Source of the DNA: an uncultured Treponema sp.
Lineage (GTDB): Bacteria; Spirochaetota; Spirochaetia; Treponematales; Treponemataceae
Direction: 5' to 3'
DNA: 64,000 nucleotides
NCBI GenBank assembly: GCA_947166355.1
Contig: CAMVDX010000010.1
Span: forward strand, 20,225 to 84,224
Shown: positions 16,525 through 24,384 of the stretch, one piece after another
Position numbering within the stretch: position 1 is the first letter of the stretch
How the letters are laid out: each line of letters opens with the position of its first letter
The notes under the pieces: model-generated
What the model saw: the letters and a program-made list of their open reading frames with translations, nothing else
What the model was told of the DNA's origin: nothing
The model's database searches: none
Translations under genes and position numbers: made by a program

Positions 16525-16601
16525 TTTCGCAGAGGAATCATAAAGGAGTCTCCTGCGAAAATCGGTAAATAAATAATCTGCGGGAATCATAAAGGAGTCC
16601 C
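16525..16601 (+). promoter_or_regulatory. Twin hairpins with identical loops in the pflB leader
   Basis: Hairpin 1 (TTTCGCAG / CTGCGAAA, 16525-16560) and hairpin 2 (GGGA / TCCC, 16582-16601) both display the loop sequence AATCATAAAGGAGT. The shared GGAATCATAAAGGAGTC block occurs twice, 50 nt apart. Exposed GGA motifs in paired loops are typical of CsrA targets; another RNA ligand is possible. Confidence 0.5.
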
Positions 16602-16619
16602 AAAGAAAAGAGGTTTTAT

Positions 16620-18917
16620 ATGACTTTAAGACCAGAATGGGAAGGATTTAATCCTGACGGTTTATGGACAAGCGAAATCAACGTTCGCGACTTTATTCAG
16701 GCTAACTACACACAGTATGATGGAGATTCATCATTCTTGGCTGGCCCTACAAAGACAACAGAAAAACTTTTTGATGAACTTCAGAAACTTCAGAAAGAAG
16801 AGCACAATAAGAAGTCTGTTGGACTTGATGGAAAGGAGAGGACAGGAGTTCTTGACCTTGATACAGATGTTGTAACAGGCCTTACTTCTCATCCGGCTGG
16901 ATATATTTGTCCGGAAGGAAAGGAGCTTGAGCAGGTTGTAGGTCTTCAGACTGACAAGCCTTTGAAGAGAGCTTTCATGCCTTTCGGTGGAATCAAGATG
17001 GCAGAGCAGTCTTGCGAAATGTATGGTTACAAGCCAAACGCAGAGCTCCACAAGATCTTCACAGAGTACCACAAGACTCACTCAGACGCTGTATTTGATG
17101 TATACACTCCAGAGATCCGCAAGGCTCGTAAGGCACACATCCTTACTGGTTTGCCAGATACATACGGACGTGGACGTATCGTAGGTGACTACCGCCGTGT
17201 TGCTCTTTATGGTATCGACTACCTCATCGAGCAGAAGGAAGCTGACAAGGCTAACTGCGGAAACGGTACAATGACAGAAGAAGTAATCCGCCAGCGCGAA
17301 GAGCTTGCTGAGCAGATTAAGGCTTTGAAGAGTATGAAGGCTATGGCTGCCCTTTACGGTTTTGATATTTCTAAGCCAGCTACAACAGCAAAAGAAGCAT
17401 TCCAGTGGCTCTACTTCGGATACCTTGCTGCTATCAAGACACAGAACGGTGCCGCAATGTCTGTAGGACGTATTTCTACATTCCTGGATTGTTACATCGA
17501 ACGCGATCTTAAGAAAGGCATCCTTACTGAAGAGAAAGCTCAGGAACTCGTTGACCATATGGTAATGAAGTTCCGCATGGTACGCTTCGCTCGTATCGAA
17601 TCTTACAACCAGCTCTTCTCTGGTGACCCAATCTGGGCTACTCTTGAAGTTGCAGGTCTTGGACAGGACGGACGTTCACAGGTAACAAAGAACGACTTCC
17701 GCTTCCTCCATACTCTCGAAAACATGGGACCTTCTCCAGAGCCAAACATCACAGTTCTGTACTCAAAGAGACTCCCAGAAAACTTCCGCAAGTACGCTGC
17801 AAAGATTTCTATTGATACATCTTCTATCCAGTACGAGAACGACGACATCATGCGCCCAATCTGGGGTGATGACTACTCAATCTGCTGCTGTGTATCTGCT
17901 ACACAGACTGGTAAGGAAATGCAGTTCTTCGGTGCCCGCGCTAACTTGGCTAAGGCTCTTCTTTACGCTATCAACGGTGGTAAAGACGAAGGTGCTGGAC
18001 TTACACCATATGCTCAGGTTGGTCCTGAATTGCAGCCAATCACTTCTGAGTACCTCGACTACGACGAAGTTATGCGCAAGTATGATGTAATGCTTGAATG
18101 GCTCTGCGACCTCTATGTAAACACATTGAACGCTATCCATTACATGCACGATAAATACTACTACGAAGCTGCTGAAATGGCTCTCATCGATACAGATGTT
18201 CGCCGTACATTCGCAACTGGTATTGCAGGTTTCTCTCACGTAGTAGATTCTCTCTCTGCTATCAAGTATGCAAAGGTTAAGGTTATCCGCGATGACCACG
18301 GTCTTGCATGCGACTTCAAGCCAGAAGGAGACTTCCCACGCTACGGTCAGGATGATGACAGAGCAGACGAAATCGCAGTATGGCTCCTTAAGACATTCAT
18401 TGGAAAGATTAAGAAGCACCCAACATACCGCAATGCTGAGCCTACAACATCTATCCTTACTATTACTTCTAACGTTGTATACGGTAAGGCTACAGGTGCT
18501 CTTCCTAACGGACGTCCAGCTCACGCTCCATTCTCACCAGGAGCTTCTCCATCTTACGGTGCAGAAACAAAGGGACTTATCAAGTCTTTGAACTCTGTTG
18601 CTAAGGTTCCATACAAGTACTCACTTGATGGTATCTCTAACACACAGACAATCAACCCTTCTGCTCTTGGTCACGATGAAAATGAACGCGTTTCTAACCT
18701 TGTAAACGTTCTTGACGGATACTTCTCTAAGGGTGCTCACCACCTGAACGTAAACGTATTCGGCGTTGAAAAGCTCAAGGACTGCCAGGCTCACCCTGAA
18801 AAGCCTGAATATGCTAACTTCACAGTTCGTGTATCTGGTTATGCAGTACGCTTCATCAACCTTACAAAGGAACAGCAGGACGACGTTATCGCTCGTACTT
18901 GTCACGCATCATTGTAA
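16620..18917 (+). CDS. pflB: Pyruvate formate-lyase (formate C-acetyltransferase)
   Basis: 765-aa glycyl radical enzyme converting pyruvate and CoA to acetyl-CoA and formate in anaerobic fermentation. Seen: the active-site thiol pair in '[20 protein letters not shown]', and the C-terminal glycyl-radical loop '[13 protein letters not shown]' near residue 745. Length matches E. coli PflB. GAGG lies before the ATG. Codon use is strongly biased (many AAC, TTC, GTA), as for a highly expressed gene. The activase pflA is 9 kb downstream, not adjacent as in many bacteria. The leader carries a conserved hairpin pair and a strong terminator follows. Confidence 0.97.
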   Translation: MTLRPEWEGFNPDGLWTSEINVRDFIQANYTQYDGDSSFLAGPTKTTEKLFDELQKLQKEEHNKKSVGLDGKERTGVLDLDTDVVTGLTSHPAGYICPEGKELEQVVGLQTDKPLKRAFMPFGGIKMAEQSCEMYGYKPNAELHKIFTEYHKTHSDAVFDVYTPEIRKARKAHILTGLPDTYGRGRIVGDYRRVALYGIDYLIEQKEADKANCGNGTMTEEVIRQREELAEQIKALKSMKAMAALYGFDISKPATTAKEAFQWLYFGYLAAIKTQNGAAMSVGRISTFLDCYIERDLKKGILTEEKAQELVDHMVMKFRMVRFARIESYNQLFSGDPIWATLEVAGLGQDGRSQVTKNDFRFLHTLENMGPSPEPNITVLYSKRLPENFRKYAAKISIDTSSIQYENDDIMRPIWGDDYSICCCVSATQTGKEMQFFGARANLAKALLYAINGGKDEGAGLTPYAQVGPELQPITSEYLDYDEVMRKYDVMLEWLCDLYVNTLNAIHYMHDKYYYEAAEMALIDTDVRRTFATGIAGFSHVVDSLSAIKYAKVKVIRDDHGLACDFKPEGDFPRYGQDDDRADEIAVWLLKTFIGKIKKHPTYRNAEPTTSILTITSNVVYGKATGALPNGRPAHAPFSPGASPSYGAETKGLIKSLNSVAKVPYKYSLDGISNTQTINPSALGHDENERVSNLVNVLDGYFSKGAHHLNVNVFGVEKLKDCQAHPEKPEYANFTVRVSGYAVRFINLTKEQQDDVIARTCHASL

Positions 18918-18926
18918 GATGATACA

Positions 18927-18971
18927 AACGGTGGTTGAGTGATGCGAAGCATCGTATCGAAACCACCGTTT
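18927..18971. repeat. REP-like palindrome (TGGTTGAG type)
   Basis: AACGGTGGTT ... AAACCACCGTT palindrome between the pflB stop codon and its terminator, possibly protecting the 3' end of the mRNA. Confidence 0.7.
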
Positions 18972-18979
18972 CACCAAAG

Positions 18980-19014
18980 AAACGCCGCTTCTTAAACGAG
19001 CGGCGTTTTTTTTC
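18980..19014 (+). terminator. pflB terminator
   Basis: AACGCCGCT / AGCGGCGTT stem with a 9-nt loop, followed by eight or more T. Strong intrinsic terminator. Confidence 0.92.
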
Positions 19015-19031
19015 GTTTTGCGGAGTCTTAA

Positions 19032-20942
19032 TTGATTTATAATGTTAATTACGATATAGCTTCAATTTTTATTTATACATTTATCCTCATAGTATTCTTT
19101 CTTAAAAAAGAGTTAGACAAAACCAGTAATAAGTTTTTTATGGTTCTTGCCGTATTAGGAATTATAACTTCAATTTCAGACGTAATCAGTTCTATCGGAA
19201 ATTCGTACATTGAGGAGTGGAGTTTTGTTGCCAGAGACTTCTGGAATTATTTATATCTTACGGCCCACAATACGGCTTCAATGATATTTACTTTATATAT
19301 CATCTTTTTGCTTGGTATAAACCGAAAAATGACCAGACGTCATTTTATTGTTTGTCTTATGCCGTATGCTTTTGTAATTGCAGGCCTTCTTTTAAATCCT
19401 TTTTTGCATTGGATTTTTTATTATGATGAAAACAAGATTTATAGCCACGGCTTATATATGTGGCTCTTGTATATAATATCTTTTTTATATCTTGGGGCAA
19501 CAATTTATTTTACAATCCGCTATTTCAAAGCCTTGAACAAAACTAAGCAGGTTGCTCTTGCTTTCTTTATTGGCTTTAGTATTATTCCGATTGTAATTCA
19601 GATATTTTTTGAACATCTTCTGATTAGTGTTTTCTGTCAGTCTCTTGGTATTCTTGGTGTTCTTCTTTCTATTGATAATGAAAATGAAATTATAAATCAT
19701 TTAACAGGAGTTTATAACCGGTATTGTTTTATTCAGGATACTGAAGCTGCTATAAAAACCGGGATTCGTGTTCATTTTACCCTCATTAAGCTTGCTGAAC
19801 TTGATTATTACAATTCTACTTTTGGTTTGAAATTTGTTACAGAATTACAAAAGCGCACCGTTGAAAAATTGAAGAATATAGATCGAAAAGCAGTGTGCTA
19901 TGATTTTGACAGCGGCCATTTTGTTCTTCTGCGTTACAATGCAGAAGAATCTACAGAAAAAGATTTTATTGAAGAAGTAAGCAGAATTATTGAAGAAGAA
20001 CAGTCTATCAATGGTTTGCAGGTTACTGTTCATGCACAACTAAGTCTTATTCGTAGTCCCGAAGATAATCTTACTCTCGAACAGATTCTTATGAATATAG
20101 ATATTCCGATTTCACGAACTGTTCATAAAACTGCGTTGATTCAGAATGATATATTTACTGTCTATCACAGAGAGATGCAGATAGAAAATCTTATTCGAAA
20201 ATCCCTTGAAAACAATACGCTTGAGGTTTGTTATCAGCCGATTTATGATATTCATTCAAAAAAAATAAAATCTGCAGAAGCTCTGGTCAGATTACATGAT
20301 GCAGAAATCGGTAGTATTTCGCCGGAAGAGTTTATTCCAATCTGTGAAAAAAATGGTCTTATTATTCAGCTTGGTGAATTTGTTTTTGATACGGTATGTC
20401 ATGATTATATGACTTTTGATTTTGAAAAGAAAGGAATAGAATATGTTGAAGTCAATCTTTCTGTTGTTCAATGTATGAATACAGAGCTTTCTGAATCATT
20501 TGAAAAAATCATTTCAAAATATCAGATTTCACCTTCTCATATCAATCTTGAAATAACAGAATCTGCTGCAGTTTCAAATCAAACAATTCTATCCCGTTCT
20601 GTCTCTAATCTACAAAAAATGGGCTTTTCTTTTTCTCTTGATGATTATGGAACCGGATATTCAAATTATACATATATGTATTCTCTCCCATTTAACCTGA
20701 TCAAACTTGATAAGAGTATTCTCTGGCTTGCTACTGAAAATGAGAATAATTACATACTTTTACAAAGTACAATTGAAATGCTTCATAAGATGAATTATCA
20801 CATTGTTTGCGAAGGTGTAGAAAAAGAGGAACAGGTAAAATTACTGCAAAAACTCAACTGCGATTATTTACAGGGATTTTATTTTTCAAGACCTGTTGCA
20901 CCTGATGTTTTTCTGGCATTTGTGAAAGCTTATAATGATTAA
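19032..20942 (+). CDS. Membrane c-di-GMP phosphodiesterase (degenerate GGDEF + EAL)
   Basis: The start is TTG 19032, with CGGAG 7 nt upstream. Residues about 8-215 form some seven hydrophobic segments, like the 7TM sensor units of histidine kinases. A GGDEF-fold domain follows with 'DSGHF' in place of GGDEF, so it is catalytically dead. Residues about 385-630 are an EAL domain with its catalytic set: 'AEALVRL', 'VNLS', 'LEITES', 'LDDYGTGYS', 'IKLDKS', 'CEGVE' and 'QGFYFSRPV'. It should degrade c-di-GMP to pGpG at the membrane. Monocistronic. The signal sensed is unknown. Confidence 0.92.
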   Translation: MIYNVNYDIASIFIYTFILIVFFLKKELDKTSNKFFMVLAVLGIITSISDVISSIGNSYIEEWSFVARDFWNYLYLTAHNTASMIFTLYIIFLLGINRKMTRRHFIVCLMPYAFVIAGLLLNPFLHWIFYYDENKIYSHGLYMWLLYIISFLYLGATIYFTIRYFKALNKTKQVALAFFIGFSIIPIVIQIFFEHLLISVFCQSLGILGVLLSIDNENEIINHLTGVYNRYCFIQDTEAAIKTGIRVHFTLIKLAELDYYNSTFGLKFVTELQKRTVEKLKNIDRKAVCYDFDSGHFVLLRYNAEESTEKDFIEEVSRIIEEEQSINGLQVTVHAQLSLIRSPEDNLTLEQILMNIDIPISRTVHKTALIQNDIFTVYHREMQIENLIRKSLENNTLEVCYQPIYDIHSKKIKSAEALVRLHDAEIGSISPEEFIPICEKNGLIIQLGEFVFDTVCHDYMTFDFEKKGIEYVEVNLSVVQCMNTELSESFEKIISKYQISPSHINLEITESAAVSNQTILSRSVSNLQKMGFSFSLDDYGTGYSNYTYMYSLPFNLIKLDKSILWLATENENNYILLQSTIEMLHKMNYHIVCEGVEKEEQVKLLQKLNCDYLQGFYFSRPVAPDVFLAFVKAYND

Positions 20943-20997
20943 AAATCAGCTATAACATTTTTTATTGAAGATATAAATAAATAATATACAAAACCTA

Positions 20998-21026
20998 TTG
21001 ACGTACTAGGTAAATAAGTGTAGGCT
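20998..21026 (+). promoter_or_regulatory. Probable promoter of the amino-acid ABC operon
   Basis: TTGACG (20998-21003), 17-nt spacer, TAGGCT (21021-21026). Good -35, weak -10. Confidence 0.45.
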
Positions 21027-21059
21027 AAGTCAACTTGTTATACAACAGGAGGTTGATTT

Positions 21060-21905
21060 ATGAAAAGAGAATTAAAAATTTTATTTGCTGCAGCATTTGC
21101 TTTGCTTGCCATTTCACCACTTTTTGCTGCATCAAAAACAAAAAAATCTAAAACAAAGGTCCGCACAATCAATGTTGCCCACACAGTAACAAATGTGCCT
21201 TATGACTTCCTCGATGAAAAGGGGAATGCAGATGGCTTTGAAATTGCAGTCCTTAAAGCAGTAGACGAACTTCTTCCAGAATACGAATTCAAGTTTCACG
21301 GCGTTAGTGATGAAGAACTTTTGATAGGAACTGAATCTGGAAAATATCAGGTAGGTACAAAGGGTGCCTGGATTACAGAAGAACGCAAAAAGAAGTTTTT
21401 GATTCCATCAAATCCTCTGGCTGCAAGTGTAATCGGAATTGCCTTCCGTGCAGAAAATGCTGATCAGATAAAGGACCTGGAAAGCTTTGCCCGCTATTCT
21501 GGAAAGCTCATTCCAATTTCTCCACAGAGCGCACAGTTCTCTGTAATTCAGGAGTTCAACGAAAAGAATCCTTCAAATCAGATTAAGCTTGTTCCTTCTG
21601 ATGTTTTTGATATTGCTGATTCTTATCTTTGGGTACTCGAAGGCCGCTACGACGCTTACTTTGTACTCAAGCTTTCTTACGAAAAAAATGTCTTGAAAGA
21701 AAATGGCCCTTATCATCAGTTTGCAGACAAACTTGCCTACGTTCCATACAAGGGAATTCCAACCTGGCCGCTTTTCAACAAAAAAGAAACTGAACTTGCG
21801 GCTGCCTACGACAAGGCCGTGCAAACCTTGAAAGAAAATGGTACAATATCAAAACTGTCACTCAAATACTTTGGAGAGGATGTATTTAATTTTGTGACCG
21901 ACTAA
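21060..21905 (+). CDS. Amino-acid ABC transporter substrate-binding protein (family 3)
   Basis: Periplasmic solute-binding protein of the polar amino-acid (SBP_bac_3) family. Signal peptide MKRELKILFAAAFALLAISPLFAA, then 'VPYDFLDEKGNADGFEIAVLKAVDELL', the typical family-3 opening, and 'GTKGAWITEERKKKFLIPSNP'. 281 aa is normal. AGGAGG precedes the ATG. First gene of a four-gene importer operon (two permeases, one ATPase). A REP palindrome separates it from the permeases, which may help keep its mRNA more abundant. Substrate (cystine, Gln, Arg or similar) cannot be read from the sequence. Confidence 0.9.
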   Translation: MKRELKILFAAAFALLAISPLFAASKTKKSKTKVRTINVAHTVTNVPYDFLDEKGNADGFEIAVLKAVDELLPEYEFKFHGVSDEELLIGTESGKYQVGTKGAWITEERKKKFLIPSNPLAASVIGIAFRAENADQIKDLESFARYSGKLIPISPQSAQFSVIQEFNEKNPSNQIKLVPSDVFDIADSYLWVLEGRYDAYFVLKLSYEKNVLKENGPYHQFADKLAYVPYKGIPTWPLFNKKETELAAAYDKAVQTLKENGTISKLSLKYFGEDVFNFVTD

Positions 21906-21917
21906 TAAAATAACCGA

Positions 21918-21984
21918 TAGTGGTTTCGATACACCGCTGTCGCGGCACTCAACCACCGGTGGTTGAGCCTGTCGAAACCACCTT
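21918..21984. repeat. REP-like palindrome inside the amino-acid ABC operon
   Basis: TGGTTTCGATACACCGC ... TGTCGAAACCACC. It sits between binding-protein and permease genes, a position where REP hairpins classically stabilise the upstream mRNA. Confidence 0.75.
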
Positions 21985-21999
21985 TTACGGGAGTAGGGA

Positions 22000-22710
22000 A
22001 TGAATAGACCTTTTTCGCCAGTCCAGATCTGGAATAGTTTTCTGAAAATCATTCCCTACATCGGCGTAACCTTCGGCGTTGTTCTTGGAACGGTCTGTCT
22101 GGCCCTTCTGCTCGCCGTTGGTCTCTTTTGCCAGAAGCAGAGCAAAAAGCGCTGTCTGCGTTCACTTGCCGACGGCTACATAAATGTAATCCGCTGTACA
22201 CCCAGCATAGTTCTTCTTTTTATTGTTTATTACGGAATCCCAAAGCTTGCTCTAGGGCTTTTTGGACTCGACCTTAATTTTTCTTCCAAAATCATCTATG
22301 TGATTATTTCACTTTCCCTGCTTTATTCGGCAACGCTTGCAGAAATTATACGCTCGGCTTATCTGGCTCTTGGTCGCCAGCAGTATGAGGCGGCTCTTTC
22401 TATCGGTCTTACTCCCGCTCAGGCAGTGCGACGGGTTATGCTGCCTCAGGGGCTTGTAGTTGCCCTGCCGAATCTTGGAAACTCCCTCATTTCACTTTTT
22501 AAAGAAGGAAGCCTTGCTTTTACAATTGGTTTGATTGATATGATGGGGGCGGGAAATCTTATAATTTCCCGTAATTATGGCGCTTATTCACTTGAGACTT
22601 ATCTTGCGCTTGCTGCAATTTACTGGGCGCTTACACTTATCATAGAACAGATTTTTCTGCGTTTAGAAAAGCATTATTCAAAAGGCAGGAGGAATCTAAA
22701 TGCAGCTTAA
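22000..22710 (+). CDS. Amino-acid ABC transporter permease (HisMQ family), subunit 1
   Basis: 236-aa inner-membrane permease with about five transmembrane segments and the cytoplasmic EAA loop 'EAALSIGLTPAQAVRRVMLPQ', the ATPase contact of HisM/HisQ-type permeases. GGGAG precedes the ATG. Its 3' end overlaps the second permease by 11 nt. Pairs with that permease as a heterodimer. Confidence 0.92.
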   Translation: MNRPFSPVQIWNSFLKIIPYIGVTFGVVLGTVCLALLLAVGLFCQKQSKKRCLRSLADGYINVIRCTPSIVLLFIVYYGIPKLALGLFGLDLNFSSKIIYVIISLSLLYSATLAEIIRSAYLALGRQQYEAALSIGLTPAQAVRRVMLPQGLVVALPNLGNSLISLFKEGSLAFTIGLIDMMGAGNLIISRNYGAYSLETYLALAAIYWALTLIIEQIFLRLEKHYSKGRRNLNAA

Positions 22711-23416
22711 TTTTTCTTTCCTGATTCATACCTTCTGGCTCTGTGTAAAAGCGATTCCGGTTACTCTTGAAATCACAATCGTTTCTCTTTTGCTGGCGGT
22801 AATTCCTGCTCTTTTAATTGCTCTTGCCCGCATTCATAAAATAAAAGTACTGGAGCTGATTTGCCGCATTTTTGTTTCTTTTATCCGTGGTACTCCAATT
22901 GTTCTTCAGATTCTGATTGTCTACAGCATTATGCCAAGCTTACTGAACAGCTTTGCAAAAGGTGCCGGCCTGCAAATTAATGTTTTTGAAATAAATCCGA
23001 TTGTTTATGCCTTTGTAGTTTTCGGAATTAATTCTACTGCAACTCTCAGCGAAGTTTTTCGTCCTGCAATTTCTTCTGTAGACCGCGGTCAGCTTGAAGC
23101 AGCCCTTAGTATTGGTGACACTCATTTTCAGGCTTTTTACCGTATAGTATTGCCGCAGGCCCTTGTTTCTGCTCTTCCAAATCTTTGCAGTACTACGGTT
23201 ATCCTTATCAAAAATACGTCTCTTGCCTTTATGATGACCGTTCGCGAAATTACAGGTGTTGCCAAAATAGAAGCAGCCTATGGTTATAACTATGTTGAAT
23301 CATATATCGATATTTTTGTTATTTACATATTTGTCTGCCTTGCGGTAGAATTGGTCTTCAGAAAGATAGAAAGAAGAGTTGTGTTTGCTGGAGTTCGTCG
23401 TGCTAAAACTAACTAA
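22700..23416 (+). CDS. Amino-acid ABC transporter permease (HisMQ family), subunit 2
   Basis: 238 aa, five predicted membrane segments, EAA loop '[21 protein letters not shown]' and upstream '[11 protein letters not shown]' typical of the family. GGAGG lies 6-7 nt before the ATG, within the previous gene. The end overlaps the ATPase start by 17 nt, so all subunits are translationally coupled. Confidence 0.92.
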   Translation: MQLNFSFLIHTFWLCVKAIPVTLEITIVSLLLAVIPALLIALARIHKIKVLELICRIFVSFIRGTPIVLQILIVYSIMPSLLNSFAKGAGLQINVFEINPIVYAFVVFGINSTATLSEVFRPAISSVDRGQLEAALSIGDTHFQAFYRIVLPQALVSALPNLCSTTVILIKNTSLAFMMTVREITGVAKIEAAYGYNYVESYIDIFVIYIFVCLAVELVFRKIERRVVFAGVRRAKTN

Positions 23417-24125
23417 CGTTCATAAGTCATTTGATAAAATAGAGGTTCTCAAAGGTATTTCTCTTACTGTAGAAAAGGGGAGTGTAACTGCAATTATCGG
23501 GCCATCAGGAGCCGGAAAAACAACTCTTTTACGCTGTATGAATTTTCTGGAAAAGGCAGATTCAGGTAATCTTGAATTTGATGATATTCATGTTGATTTG
23601 GAAAAAGTTTCAAAAAAGACGATGCTTGAAATTCGCCGTAAAACAGCCTTTGTGTTTCAGAATTATAATCTTTTTGCAAATATGACAGCTCTTGAAAATG
23701 TTATGGAGGGGCTTGTAACGGCCAGAAAAGTTCCGAAGAGCGTAGCAAAAGACAAGGCTCTTAAGGCTCTGGAAAAAGTTGGACTTCGAGATAAGGCGGA
23801 TTTTTATCCTTCAAGTCTTTCCGGCGGTCAGCAGCAGAGAGTCGGAATTGCTCGTGCTATTGCAGTAAATCCGGAAGTAATATTATTTGATGAACCAACC
23901 TCGGCACTGGATCCGGAGCTTACAGATGAAGTTCTTTCTGTAATTAAGCAGCTTGCTTCTGAAGGTACGACAATGGTTATTGTGACTCATGAGATGTCAT
24001 TTGCCCGTGATACAGCAGACAATGTTATCTTTATGGAAAAAGGGGTGATTGTTGAGGAAGACGAGGCAACTGATATTTTTACTAATCCCAAGAATGAAAG
24101 AACCAGACAGTTTCTAAAGATATAG
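23400..24125 (+). CDS. Amino-acid ABC transporter ATP-binding protein
   Basis: The ORF track starts at TTG 23379; GTG 23400 is preferred because GGAG lies 6-7 nt before it and the protein then begins [11 protein letters not shown] as in the family. 241 aa. Walker A 'GPSGAGKTT', Q-loop 'FVFQNYNLF', signature 'LSGGQQQR', Walker B '[14 protein letters not shown]', switch 'VTHEM'. GlnQ/HisP-type ATPase energising the two permeases. Ends at a REP element that separates it from the convergent copA gene. Confidence 0.93.
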   Translation: MLKLTNVHKSFDKIEVLKGISLTVEKGSVTAIIGPSGAGKTTLLRCMNFLEKADSGNLEFDDIHVDLEKVSKKTMLEIRRKTAFVFQNYNLFANMTALENVMEGLVTARKVPKSVAKDKALKALEKVGLRDKADFYPSSLSGGQQQRVGIARAIAVNPEVILFDEPTSALDPELTDEVLSVIKQLASEGTTMVIVTHEMSFARDTADNVIFMEKGVIVEEDEATDIFTNPKNERTRQFLKI

Positions 24126-24177
24126 ATTGCTTCGCCTTCGGTTCGCAATGACACAAACTGAGCGACGCGGCAATCCA
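24124..24177. repeat. REP-like element between convergent genes
   Basis: 'AGATTGCTTCGCC..GCAATGACA' and 'GCGACGCGGCAATCC' halves fill the gap between the ABC ATPase and copA. Confidence 0.65.
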
Positions 24178-24384
24178 TTAGCCTATATACTCATACCCTG
24201 CCTCTGTAACAGCAGCCTTCATAGCGCCCTCTGTAACAGCTTTTGACAAAGTCAATTTTACTTCGCCTTTTTTATGATCAGCTGCTGCGGTATCAATTCC
24301 ATCAATTGCTTCGAGTGCTTTTTTTACATGCATTTCACAGTGTTCGCACATCATTCCTTTAACTTTAATTGTTCTTTCTTCCAT
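24178..24384 (-). CDS. copZ: CopZ-like copper chaperone domain with internal translation start
   Basis: In frame with copA. ATG 24384 is preceded by GGAGGAA with a 6-nt gap, a strong internal ribosome binding site. It would give a free 68-aa HMA protein (MEERTIKVKGMMCEHCEMHV..., with the Cu-binding MxCxxC as MMCEHC) besides the fused domain. The layout suggests adjacent copA and copZ genes joined when a REP element removed the copA stop codon. Both products are plausible; expression of the free form is inferred. Confidence 0.6.
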   Translation of the reverse strand: MEERTIKVKGMMCEHCEMHVKKALEAIDGIDTAAADHKKGEVKLTLSKAVTEGAMKAAVTEAGYEYIG

